Positions 51,502-62,890 of a stretch of DNA of 64,000 bases are shown here, piece by piece. The first letter of the stretch is position 1, and each line of letters begins with the position of its first letter. The notes beneath the pieces are model-generated. The model was not told the origin of the DNA. It made no database searches and was given only the letters and a program-made list of their open reading frames with translations. Position numbers and translations under genes: made by a program. The DNA is taken from positions 1,674,001 to 1,738,000 of the forward strand of contig NW_027475138.1 in NCBI RefSeq assembly GCF_051020985.1, read 5' to 3'. This stretch comes from Nomia melanderi. Lineage: Eukaryota > Arthropoda > Insecta > Hymenoptera > Halictidae.

Positions 51502-51767
51502 AGCCAAAGGGAATTATCTGCAGGAGGCCCTGGCGCATGAATGTGTGCAGCGGGAACGACCTCGGACCACCAGGGGCCGAGAAAACCACAGTCTCATGGG
51601 GCCGGACACTCTGGGACATTGAAAAATCCAATATATATGTGGTGATATCTCGGGTGCTATTACAGATAGCGCAATAAATCAAAGTGCATTGTCTGTAGTA
51701 GGCCCTGGCGCTTGAATCTGTGCAGCGGGATCGACCTCGGACCTCCAGGGGCGAGACAACCACCTTC
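47570..51767 (+). repeat. 4198-bp HOR unit, copy 1
   Basis: Twenty-four monomers, two of them 174 bp. The next unit repeats it almost perfectly: I found two substitutions, G to A near 48755/52953 (GTAGCGGGAACG versus GTAGCGGAAACG) and T to A near 51232/55430 (GAGACTACC versus GAGACAACC). Confidence 0.92.
51174..51347 (+). repeat. 174-bp GGGGCGAG-type monomer 4
   Basis: Copy in the first 4198-bp unit, with the private change GAGACTACC. Confidence 0.9.
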
Positions 51768-51871
51768 TCATGGGGCCGGACACTCAGGGTCAGGGGAAAA
51801 TCCAATATATATCTGGTGATATCTCGGGTGCTATTACAGGTAGCGCAATAAATCAAAGTGCATTACCTGTA
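51698..51871 (+). repeat. 174-bp GGGGCGAG-type monomer 5, at HOR joint
   Basis: Hybrid unit at the joint of the two 4198-bp units: the left part is of this lineage and the right part (GGTCAGGGGAAAATCC onward) is the start of the HOR unit. Confidence 0.9.
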
Positions 51872-54800
51872 GGAGGCCCTGGCGCATGAATCTGTGCAGC
51901 GGGAACGTCCTCGGACCTCCAGGGGCCGAGACAACGACCGTATCATGGGGCCGGACACTCAGGGTCAGGGTAAAATCCAATATATATCTGGTGATATCTC
52001 GGGTGCTATTACAGATAGCGCAATAAATCAAAGTGCGTTGTCTGTAGGAGGCCCTGGCGCATGAATCTGTGCAGCGGGAACGACCTCGGACCACCAGGGG
52101 CCGAGAAAAGCACAGTCTCATGGGGCCGGACACTCAGGGTCAGGTTAAAATCCAATATATATCTGGTGATATCTCGGGTGCTATTAGAGATAGCGCAATA
52201 AACCAAAGTGAATTATCTGCAGGAGGCCCTGGCGCATGAATCTGTGCAGCGGGAACGACCTCTGACCACCAGGGGCCGAAAAAACCACAGTCTCATTGGG
52301 CCGGTCACTCAGGGTCTGGGGAAAATCCAATATATATCTGGTGATATCTCGGGTGCTATTAGAGATAGCGCAATAAACCAAAGTGAATTATCTGCAGGAG
52401 GCCCTGGCGCATGAATCTGTGCAGCGGGAACGACCTCTGACCACCAGGGGCCGAAAAAACCACAGTCTCATGGGGCCGGTCACTCAGGGTCAGGGGAAAA
52501 TCCAATATATATCTGGTGATATCTCGGGTGCTATTACAGATAGCGCAATAAATCAAAGTGCATTGTCTGTAGGAGGCCCTGGCGCATGAATCTGTGCAAC
52601 GGGAACGCCCCCGGACCACCAGGGGCCGAGAAAACCACAGTCTCATGGGGCCGGACACTCAGGGTCAGGGGAAAATCCAATATATATCTGGTGATATCTC
52701 GGGTGCTATTAGAGATAGCGCAATAAACCAAAGTGCATTGTCTGTAGGAGGCCCTGGCGCATGAATCTGTGCAGCGGGAACGACCTCGGACGACCAGGGG
52801 CCGAGAAAACCACAGTCTCATGGGGCCGGACCCTCAGGGTCAGGGGAAAATCCAATATATATCTGGTGATATCTCGGCTGCTATTACCGATAGCACAATA
52901 AATCAAAGTGCATTGTCTGTAGGAGGCCCTGGCGCATGAATCTGTGTAGCGGAAACGACCTCGGACGACCAGGGGCCGAGAAAACCACAGTCTCATGGGG
53001 CCGGACACTCAGGGTCAGGGGAAAATCCAATATATATCTGGTGATATCTCGGGTGCTATTAGAGATAGCGCAATACACCAAAGTGAATTATCTGCAGGAG
53101 GCCCTGGCGCATGAATCTGTGCAGCGGGTACGACCTCGGAACACCAGGCACCGAGAAAACCACCGTCTCATGGGGCCGGACATTCAGGGTCAGTGAAAAA
53201 TCCAATATATATGTGGTGATATCTCGGGTGCTATTACAGATAGCGCAATAAATCAAAGTGCATTGTCTGTAGGAGACCCTGGCGCATGAACCTGTGCAGC
53301 GGGAACGACCTCGGACCACCAGGGGCCGAGAAAACGACCGTCTCATGGGGCCGGACGCTCAGGGTCAGTGAAAAATCCAATATATATCTGGTGATATCTC
53401 GGGTGCTATTAGAGATAGCGCAATAAACCAAAGTGAATTATCTGCAGGAGGCCCTGGCGCATGAATCTGTGCAACGGGAACGACCTCGGACCACCAGGGG
53501 CCGAGAAAACGACCGTCTCATGGGACCGGACACTCAGGGTCAGGGTAAAATCCAATATATATCTGGTGATATCTCGGGTGCTATTACAGATAGCGCAATA
53601 AATCAAAGTGCATTGTCTGTAGGAGGCCCTGGCGCATGAATCTGTGCAGCGGGAACGACCTCGGACCACCAGGGGCCGAGAAAAGCACAGTCTCATGGGG
53701 CCGGACACTCAGGGTCAGGGTAAAATCCAATATATATCTGGTGATATCTCGGGTGCTATTAGAGATAGCACAATAAACCAAAGTGAATTATCTGCAGGAG
53801 GACCTGGCGCATGAATCTGTGCAGCGGGAACGACCTCGGACCACCAGGGGCCGAGAAAACGACCGTCTCATGGGGCCGGACACTCAGGGTCAGTGAAAAA
53901 TCCAATATATATCTGCTGATATCTCGGGTGCTATTACAGATAGCGCAATAAATCAAAGTGCATTGTCTGTAGGAGGCCCTGGCGCATGAATCTGTGCAAC
54001 GGGAACGACCTCGGACCACCAGGGGCCGAGAAAACCACAGTCTCATGGGGCCGGACACTCAGGGTCAGGGTAAAATCCAAAATATATCTGGTGATATCTC
54101 GGGTGCTATTACAGATAGCGCAATAAATCAAAGTGAATTATCTGCAGGAGGCCCTGGCGCATGAATCTGTGCAGCGGGAACGACCTCGGACCACCAGGGG
54201 CCGAAAAAACCACAGTCTCATGGGGCCGGACACTCAGGGTCAGGGTAAAATCCAATATATATCTGGTGATATCTCTGGTGCTATTACAGATAGCGCAATA
54301 AATCAAAGTGCATTACCTGTAGGAGGCCCTGGCGCATGAATCTGTGCAGCGGGAACGTCCTCGGACCTCCAGGGGCCGAGACAACGACCGTCTCATGGGG
54401 CCGGACACTCAGGGTCAGGGTAAAATCCAATATATATCTGGTGATATCTCGGGTGCTATTAGAGATAGCGCAATAAACCAAAGTGAATTGTCTGCAGGAG
54501 GCCCTGGCGCATGAATCTGTGCAGCGGGAACGACCTCGGACCACCAGGGGCCGAAAAAACCACAGTCTCATGGGGCCGGACACTCAGGGTCAGGGTAAAA
54601 TCCAATATATATCTGGTGATATCTCGGGTGCTATTAGAGATAGCGCAATAAACCAAAGTGCATTGTCTGTAGGAGGCCCTGGCGCATGAATCTGTGCAGC
54701 GGGAACGACCTTGGAACACCAGGGACCGAGAAAACCACCGTCTCATGGGGCCGGACACTCAGGGTCAGTGAAAAATCCAATATATATGTGGTGATATCTC

Positions 54801-55896
54801 GGGTGCTATTACAGATAGCGCAATAAATCAATGTGCATTGTCTGTAGGAGACCCTGGCGCATGAACCTGTGCAGCGGGAACGACCTCGGACCACCAGGGG
54901 CCGAGAAAACCACAGTCTCATGGGGCCGGACACTCAGGGTCAGGGGAAAATCCAATATATATCTGGTGATATCTCGTGTGCTATTAGAGATAGCGCAATA
55001 AACCAAAGTGAATTATCTGCAGGAGGCCCTGGCGCATGAATCTGTGCAGCGGGAACGACCTCGGACCACCAGGGGCCGAGAAAACTACCGTCTCATGGGG
55101 CCGGTCACTCAGGATCAGTGAAAAATCCAATATATATCTGCTGATATCTCGGATGCTATTACAGATAGCGCAATAAATCAAAGTGCATTGTATGTAGTTG
55201 GCCCTGGCGCATGAATCTGTGCAGCGGGAACGACCTCGGACCACCAGGGGCCGAAAAAACCGCAGTCTCATCGGGCCGGACACTCAGGGTCAGGGTAAAA
55301 TCCAATATATATCTGGTGATATCTCGGGTGCTATTACAGATAGCGCAATAAATCAAAGTGCATTGTCTGTAGTAGGCCCTGGCGCTTGAATCTGTGCAGC
55401 GGGATCGACCTCGGACCTCCAGGGGCGAGACAACCACCTTCTCATGGGGCCGGACACTCAGGGTCAGGGAAAAATCCAATATATATTTGGTGATATCTCG
55501 GGTGCTATTACAGATAGCGCAATAAATCAAAGTGCATTGTCAGTAGGAGGCCGTGGCGCATGAATCTGGGCAGCGGGAACGACCTCGGACCACCAGGGGC
55601 CGAGAAGACCACCGTCTCATGGGGCCGGCCACTCAGTGTCAGGGGAAAATCCAATATATATCTGGTGATGTCTCGGGTGCTATTAGAGATAGCGCAATAA
55701 GCCAAAGGGAATTATCTGCAGGAGGCCCTGGCGCATGAATGTGTGCAGCGGGAACGACCTCGGACCACCAGGGGCCGAGAAAACCACAGTCTCATGGGGC
55801 CGGACACTCTGGGACATTGAAAAATCCAATATATATGTGGTGATATCTCGGGTGCTATTACAGATAGCGCAATAAATCAAAGTGCATTGTCTGTAG
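51768..55896 (+). repeat. 4198-bp HOR unit, copy 2
   Basis: Tandem copy of 47570-51698, 4129 bp long. It ends at the boundary into monomer 55896, where copy 1 carries GTAGGCCC with GGCGCTTGAATC and this copy carries the ordinary start. The left joint lies in 51763-51795, inside the CTCATGGGGCCGG stretch. Confidence 0.92.
55372..55545 (+). repeat. 174-bp GGGGCGAG-type monomer 6
   Basis: Copy in the second 4198-bp unit. Confidence 0.9.
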
Positions 55897-56770
55897 GAGG
55901 CCCTGGCGCATGAATCTGTGCAGCGGGAACGACCTCGGACCACCAGGGGCCGAGAAAACTACCGTCTCATGGGTCCGGACACTCAGGGTCAGGGAAAAAT
56001 CCAATATATATCTGGTGATATCTCGGGTGCTATTATAGATAGCGCAATAAACCAAAGTGAGTTATCTGTAGGAGGCCCTGGCGCATGAATCTGTGCAGCG
56101 GGAACGACCTCAGTCCACCAGGGGCCGAGAAAACCACCGTCCCGAGGGGCCGGACACTTAGGGTCAGTGAAAAATCCAATATATATCTGGTGATATCTCG
56201 GGTGCTATTACAGATAGCGCAATAAATCAAAGTGAATTATCTGCAGGAGGCCCTGGCGCATGAATCTGTGCAGCGGGAACGACCTCGGACCACCAGGGGC
56301 CGAGAAAACCACAGTCTCATGGGGCCGGACACTCAGGGTCAGGGGAAAATCCAATATATATCTGGTGATATCTCGGGTGCTATCAGAGATAGCGCAATAA
56401 ACAAAAGTGAATTATCTGCAGGAGGCCCTGCCGCATGAATCGGTGCAGCGGGAACGACCTCGGATCACCAGGGGCCGAGAAAACCACCATCTCATGGGGC
56501 CGGACACTCAGGTTCAGGGGAAAATCCAATATATGTCTGGTGATATCTCGGGTGCTATTAGAGATAGCGCAATAAACCAAAGTGCATTGTCTGCAGGAAG
56601 CCCTGGCGCATGATTCTGTGCAGCGGGAACGACCTCGGACCACCAGGGGCCGAGAAAATCACCGTCTCATGGGGCCGGACTGTAAGGGTCAGGGAAAAAC
56701 CCAATATATATCTGGTGATATCTCGGCTGCTATTACAGATAGCGCAATAAATCAAAGTGCATTGTCTGTA

Positions 56771-56944
56771 GGAGGCCCTGGCGCATGAATCTGTGCAGCG
56801 GGAACGACCTCGGAGCACCAGGGGCGAGACAACCACCTTCTCATGGGGCCGGACACTCAGGGTCAGGGAAAAATCCAATATATATCTGGTGATATCTCGG
56901 GTCCTATTACAGATAGCGCAATAAATCAAAGTGCATTACCTGTA
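56771..56944 (+). repeat. 174-bp GGGGCGAG-type monomer 7
   Basis: Same deletion, outside the core, in a monomer reading CTCGGAGCACC. Confidence 0.9.
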
Positions 56945-57294
56945 GGAGGCCCTGGCGCATGAATCTGTGCAGCGGGAACGTCCTCGGACCTCCAGGGGCC
57001 GAGAAAACCACAGTCTCATGGGGCCGGACACTCAGGGTCAGGGGAAAATCCAATATAGATCTGGTGATATCTCGGGTGCTATTACAGATAGCGCAATAAA
57101 TCAAAGTGCATTACCTGTAGGAGGCCCTGGCGCATGAATCTGTGCAGCGGGAACGTCCTCGGACCTCCAGGGGCCGAGACAACGACCGTCTCATGGGGCC
57201 GGACACTCAGGGTCAGGGTAAAATCCAATATATATCTGGTGATATCTCGGGTGCTATTACAGATAGCGCAATAAATCAAAGTGCATTGTCTGTA

Positions 57295-57471
57295 GGAGGC
57301 CCTGGCGCATGAATCTGTGCAACGGGAACGACCTCGGACCACCAGGGGCCGAGAAAACCACAGTCTCATGGGGCCGGACACTCAGGGTCAGGGGAAAATC
57401 CAATATATATATATGGTGATATCTCGGGTGCTATTACAGATACCGCAATAAATCAAAGTGCATTGTCTGTA
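57295..57471 (+). repeat. 177-bp monomer, TA gain
   Basis: CCAATATATATATATGG: one extra TA and a C to A change lengthen the alternating run. Confidence 0.9.
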
Positions 57472-59046
57472 GGAGACCCTGGCGCATGAACCTGTGCAGC
57501 GGGAACGACCTCGGACCACCAGGGGCCGAGAAAACGACCGTCTCATGGGGCCGGACGCTCAGGGTCAGGGAAAAATCCAATATATAGGTGGTGATATCTC
57601 GGGTGCTATTACAGATAGCGCAATAAATGAAAGTGCATTGTCTGTAGGAGACCCTGGCGCATGAACCTGTGCAGCGGGAACGACCTCGGACCACCAGGGG
57701 CCGAGAAAACCACAGTCTCATGGGGCCGTTCACTCAGGGTCAGGGAAAAATCCAATATATATCTGGTGATATCTCGGGTGCTATTAGAGATAGCGCAATA
57801 AACCAAAGTGAATTATCTGCAGGAGGCCCTGGCGCATGAATCTGTGCAGCGGGAACGACCTCGGACCACCAGGGGCCGAGAAAACGACCGTCTCATGGGG
57901 CCGGACACTCACTGTCAGTGAAAAATCCAATATATATCTGATGATATCTCGGGTGCTATTAGAGATAGCGCAATAAACCAAAGTGAATTATCTGCAGGGG
58001 GCCCTGGTGCATGAATCTGTGCAGCGGGAACGACCTCGGACCACCAGGGGCAGAGAAAACGACCGTCTCATGGGGCCGGACACTCAGGGTCAGGGGAAAA
58101 TCCAATATTTATCTGGTGATATCTCGGGTGCTATTACAGATAGCGCAATAAATCAAAGTGCATTGTCTGTAGAAGGTCCTGTCGCACGAATCTGTGCAGC
58201 GGGAACGACCTCGGACCACCAGGGGCCGAGACAACCACCGTCTCATTGGGCCGGACACTGTGGGTCAGGGAAAAATCCAATATATATCTGGTGATATCTC
58301 GGGTGCTATTACAGATAGCGCAATAAATCAAAGTGCATTGTCTGTAGGAGGCCCTGGCGCATGAACCTGTGCAGCGGGAACGACCTCGGACCACCAGGGG
58401 CCGAGAAAACCACCGTCCCGAGGGGCCGGACACTTAGGGTCAGTGAAAAATCCAATATATATCTGGTGATATCTCGGGTGCTATTACAGATAGCGCAATA
58501 AATCAAAGTGAATTATCTGCAGGAGGCCCTGGCGCATGAATCTGTGAAAGGGGAACGACCTCGGACCACCAGGGGCCGAGAAAACCACAGTCTCATGGGG
58601 CCGGACACTCAGGGTCAGGGAAAAATCCAATATATATCTGGTGATATCTTGGGTGCTATTAGAGATAGCGCAATAAACCAAAGTGAATTATCTGCAGGAG
58701 GCCCTGGCGCATGAATCTGTGCAGCGGGAACGACCTCGGACCACCAGGGGCCGATAAAACCACAGTCTCATGGGGCCGGACACTCAGGGTCAGTGAAAAA
58801 TCCAATATATATCTGGTGATATCTCGGGTGCTATTAGTGATAGCGCAATAAACCAAAGTGAATTGTCTGCAGAAAGCCCTGGCGCATGATTCTGTGCAAC
58901 GGGAACGACCTTGGACCACCAGGGGCCGAGAAAACCACAGTCTCATGGGGCCGGACACTCAGGGTCAGGGGAAAATCCAATATATATCTGGTGATATCTC
59001 TGGTGCTATTACAGATAGCGCAATAAATCAAAGTGCATTGTCTGTA

Positions 59047-59219
59047 GGAGGCCCTGGCGCATGAATTTGTGCAGCGGGAACGACCTCGGACCACCAGGGG
59101 CCGAGAAAACCAGTCTCATGGGGCCGGACACTCAGGGTCAGGGGAAAATCCAAAATATATCTGGTGATATCTCGGGTGCTATTAGAGATAGCGCAATAAA
59201 CCAAAGTGAATTATCTGCG
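59047..59219 (+). repeat. 173-bp monomer, CA loss
   Basis: AAAACCAGTCTC replaces AAAACCACAGTCTC near 59110: loss of one CA. Confidence 0.9.
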
Positions 59220-59744
59220 GGAGGCCCTGGCGCATGAATCTGTGCAACGGGGACGACCTCGGACCACCAGGAGCCGAGAAAACCACAGTCTCATGGGGCC
59301 GGACACTCAGGGTCTGGGCAAAATCCAATATATATCTGGTGATATCTCGGGTGCTATTACAGATAGCGCAATAAATCAAAGTGCATTTTTAGTAGGAGGC
59401 CCCGGCGCATGAATCTGTGCAACGGGAACGACCTCGGACCACCAGGGGCCGAGGAGACCACCGTCTCATGGGGCCGGACAGTCAGGGTCAGGGAAAAATC
59501 CTATATATATCTGGTGATATCTTGAGTGCTATTAGAGATAGCGCAATAAATCAAAGTGCATTGTCTGTAGGAGGCCCTGGCGCATGAATCTGTGCAGCGG
59601 GAACGACCTCGGACCACCAGGGGCCGAGAAAACAACCGTCTCATGGGGCCGGACACTCAGGGTCAGTGAAAAATCCAATATATATCTGGTGATATCTCGG
59701 CTGCTATTACAGATAGCGCAATAAATCAAAGTGCATTGTCTGTA

Positions 59745-60092
59745 GAAGGCACTGGCGCATGAATCTGTGCAGCGGGAACGACCTCGGGCCACCAGGGGCG
59801 AGACAACCACCGTCTCATGGGGCCGGACACTCAGGGTCAGGGAAAAATCCAATATATATCTGGTGATATCTCGGCTGCTATTACAGATAGCGCAATAAAT
59901 CAAAGTGCATTGTCTGTAGAAGGCACTGGCGCATGAATCTGTGCAGCGGGAACGACCTCGGGCCACCAGGGGCGAGACAACCACCGTCTCATGGGGCCGA
60001 ACACTCAGGGTCAGGGAAAAATCCAATTTATATCTGGTGATATCTCGGGTGCTATTACAGATAGCGCAATAAATCAAAGTGCATTACTTGTA
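59745..60092 (+). repeat. Two consecutive 174-bp GGGGCGAG-type monomers
   Basis: Near-identical neighbours (59745 and 59919), both starting GAAGGCACTGG with CTCGGGCCACC and the single-C deletion: a recent one-monomer tandem duplication. Because 174 is divisible by 3, a minus-strand frame stays open across them by chance. Confidence 0.9.
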
Positions 60093-60265
60093 GGAGGCCC
60101 TGGCGCATGAATCTGTGCAGCGGGAACGACCTCGGACCAGCAGGGGCCGAGAAAACCAGTCTCATGGGGCCGGACACTCAGGGTCAGGGGAAAATCCAAT
60201 ATATATCTGGTGATATCTCGGGTGCTATTAGAGATAGCGCAATAAACCAAAGTGAATTATCTGCA
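60093..60265 (+). repeat. 173-bp monomer, CA loss
   Basis: Same CA loss as 59047-59219; the flanking monomers are also alike (both followed by GCAACGGGGACG), so the pair shares ancestry at an offset of 1046 bp. Confidence 0.9.
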
Positions 60266-60790
60266 GGAGGCCCTGGCGCATGAATCTGTGCAACGGGGAC
60301 GACCTCGGACCACCAGGAGCCGAGAAAACCACCATCTCATGGGGCCGGACACTCAGGATCAGGGCAAAATCCAATATATATCTGGTGATATCTCGGGTGC
60401 TATTAGAGATAGCGCAATAAACCAACGTGAATTATCTGCAGGAGGCCCTGGCGCATGAATGTGTGCAGCGGGAACGACCTCGGACCACCAGGGGCCGAGA
60501 AAACCGCAGTCTCATGGGGCCGGACACTCAGGGTCAGGGAAAAATCCAATACATATCTGGTGATATCTCGGGCGCTATTAGAGATAGCGCAATAAACCAA
60601 AGTGAATTATCTGCAGGAGGCCCTGGCGCATGAATCTGTGCAACGGGAACGACCTCGGACCACCAGGGGCCGAGAAAACCACAGTCTCATGGGGCCGGAC
60701 ACTCAGGGTCTGGGGAAAATCCAATATATATCTGGTGATATCTCGGGTACTATTACAGATAGCGCAATAAATCAAAGTGCATTGTCTGTA

Positions 60791-60964
60791 GGAGGCCCTG
60801 GCGCATGTATCTGTGCAGCGGGAACTACCTCGGACCACCAGGGGCCGAGAAAACCACAGTCTCATGGGCCGGACACTCAGGGTCAGGGGAAAATCCAATA
60901 TATATCTGGTGATATCTCGGGTGCTATTACAGATAGCGCAATAAATCAAAGTGCATTGTCTGTA
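60791..60964 (+). repeat. 174-bp monomer, G-run loss
   Basis: CATGGGCCGG replaces CATGGGGCCGG near 60865. Confidence 0.9.
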
Positions 60965-61140
60965 GGAGGCCCTGGCGCATGTATCTGTGCAGCGGGAACG
61001 ACCTCGGAGCACCAGGGGCCGAGAAAACCGCAGTCTCATGGGGCCGGACGACTCAGGGTCAGGGGAAAATCCTATATATATCTGGTGATATCTCGGGTGC
61101 TATTAGAGATAGCGCAATAAACCAAAGTGCATTGTCTGTA
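60965..61140 (+). repeat. 176-bp monomer, G insertion
   Basis: CCGGACGACTCAGG replaces CCGGACACTCAGG near 61048. It directly follows a 1-bp loss, so the pair restores the 350-bp register. Confidence 0.9.
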
Positions 61141-61840
61141 GAAGGCACTGGCGCATGAATCTGTGCAGCGGGAACGACCTCGGGTCACCAGGGGCCGAGA
61201 AAACCACAGTCTCATGGGGCCGGACACTCAGGGTCAGGGGAAAATCCAATATATAACTGGTGATATCTCGGGTGCTATTACAGATAGCGCAATAAATCAA
61301 AGTGCATTGTCTGTAGGAGGCCCTGGCGCATGTATCTGTGCAGCGGGAACGACCTCGGACCACCAGGGCCCGAGAAAACCACAGTCTCATGGGGCCGGAC
61401 ACTCAGGGTCAGGGGAAAATCCAATATATATCTGGTGATATCTCGGGTGCTATTACAGATAGCGTAATAAATCAAAGTGCATTGTCTGTAGGCGGCCCTG
61501 GCGCATGTATCTGTGCAGCGGGAGCGACCTCGGACCACCAGGGGCCGAGAAAACCACAGTCTCATGGGGCCGGACACTCAGGGTCAGGGGAAAATCCTAT
61601 ATATATATGGTGATATCTCGGGTGCTATTACAGATAGAGCAATAAATCAAAGTGCATTGTCTGTAGGAGGCCCTGGCGCATGAATCCGTGCAGCGGGAAC
61701 AACCTCGGACCACCAGGGGCCGAGAAAACCACAGTCTCATGGGGCCGGACACTCATGGTCAGGGAAAAGTCCAATATATAACTGGTGATATCTCGGGTGC
61801 TATTACAGATAGCGCAATAAACCAAAGTGAATTATCTGCA

Positions 61841-62015
61841 GGAGGCCCTGGCGCATGCATCTGTGCAGCGGGAACGACCTCGGACCGCCAGGGGCCGAGA
61901 AAATTACAGATATTCGGAATCCGTCACCCAAGGTCATGTAAAAATCCAGCATATATCTGGTGATATCTCGGGTGCTATTACAGATAGCGCAATAAACCAA
62001 AGTGCATTGTCTGTA
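61841..62015 (+). repeat. Type-B monomer 13
   Basis: Block at 61904-61950, subtype ending GTCATGTAAAAATCCAGC, with an ordinary GCGCATGCATC left end. It marks the end of the type-B-free interval. Confidence 0.92.
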
Positions 62016-62190
62016 GGAGGCCCTGGCGCATGAATCTGGGCAGCGGGAACGACGTCGGACCACCAGGGGACGAGAAAATCACCGTCTCATGGAGCCGGAC
62101 ACTCAGGGTCAGGGAAAAATCCAATATATATCTGGTGATATCTCGGGTGCTATTACAGATAGCGCAATAAACCAAAGCGCATTGTCTGTA

Positions 62191-62365
62191 GGTGGCACTG
62201 GCGAATGAATCTGTGCCGCAGGAACGACCTCGGACCACCAGTGGCCGAGAAAATTACAGATATTCGGAATCCGTCACCCAAGGTCATGTAAAAATCCAGC
62301 ATATATCTGGTGATATCTCGGGTGCTATTACAGATAGCGCAATAAATCAAAGTGCATTGTCTGTA
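62191..62365 (+). repeat. Type-B monomer 14
   Basis: Block at 62254-62300, with GGCGAATGAATC and GCCGCAGGAACG at its left. Confidence 0.92.
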
Positions 62366-62890
62366 GGAGGCCCAGGCGAATGAATCTGTGCAGCGGGAAG
62401 GACATCGGACCACCAGGGGCCGAGAAAATCACCGTCTCATGGAGCCGGACACTCAGGGTCAGGGAAAAATCCAATATATATCTGGTGATATCTCGGGTGC
62501 TATTACAGATAGCGCAATAAATCAAAGTGCATTGTCTGTAGGAGGCCCAGGCGAATGAATCTGAGCAGCGGGAACGACCTCGGACCACCAGGGGCCGAGA
62601 AAACCACCGTCTCATGGGTCCGGACAGTCAGGGTCAGGGGAAAATCCAATATATATCTGGTTATATCTCTGGTGCTATTGCAGATAGCGCAATGAACCAA
62701 AGTGCATTGTCTGTAAGAGGCCCTTGCGAATGAATCTGTGCCGCAGGAACGACCTCGGACCACCAGTGGCCGAGAAAACCACCGTCTCATGGGTCCGGAC
62801 ACTCAGGGTCAGGGGAAAACCCAATATATATCTGGCGATATCTCGGGTTCTATTACAGATAGCGCAATAAACCAAAGTGCATTGTCTGTA
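62366..62890 (+). repeat. 525-bp trimer HOR in right segment, copy 1
   Basis: Monomers at 62366, 62541 and 62716, the first marked by GGGAAGGACATCGG and CATGGAGCCGG. Each recurs 525 bp later. It is a different set of monomers from the trimers at 11-24 kb and 42 kb. Confidence 0.8.

Larger units (their letters stand above)
33172..55896. repeat. Zone 4: homogenised HOR core
   Basis: About 130 monomers close to the consensus with none of the type-B block and none of the GGACTGTCAGG allele that is common in zones 1 and 3. Large, nearly identical segments are repeated at offsets of 8922, 4198, 2449 and 524 bp. This is what recent expansion by unequal crossing-over looks like. No gene or unique sequence was seen. 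Confidence 0.9.
55897..61840. repeat. Zone 5: indel-rich flank
   Basis: Thirty-four near-consensus monomers without large duplications. Eight length variants lie among 25 monomers at 56771-61140. The rare ATATATAGGTGG variant at 57581-57591 is shared with zone 2, not with the core. Loss of single bases creates 174-bp units that by chance keep frames open across adjacent monomers near 59532-60077 and 60602-61120. No gene was seen. Confidence 0.85.

Noticed and set aside
59532..60077. 181-codon minus-strand open frame, the longest in the window
   Set aside because: It exists because two consecutive 174-bp monomers (1-bp deletion) keep the frame for three monomers. Its product is a threefold satellite translation.
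60602..61120. 172-codon plus-strand and overlapping 153-codon minus-strand frames
   Set aside because: Caused by the 174-bp monomer at 60791. Both strands are open over the same repeat sequence, which argues against coding.
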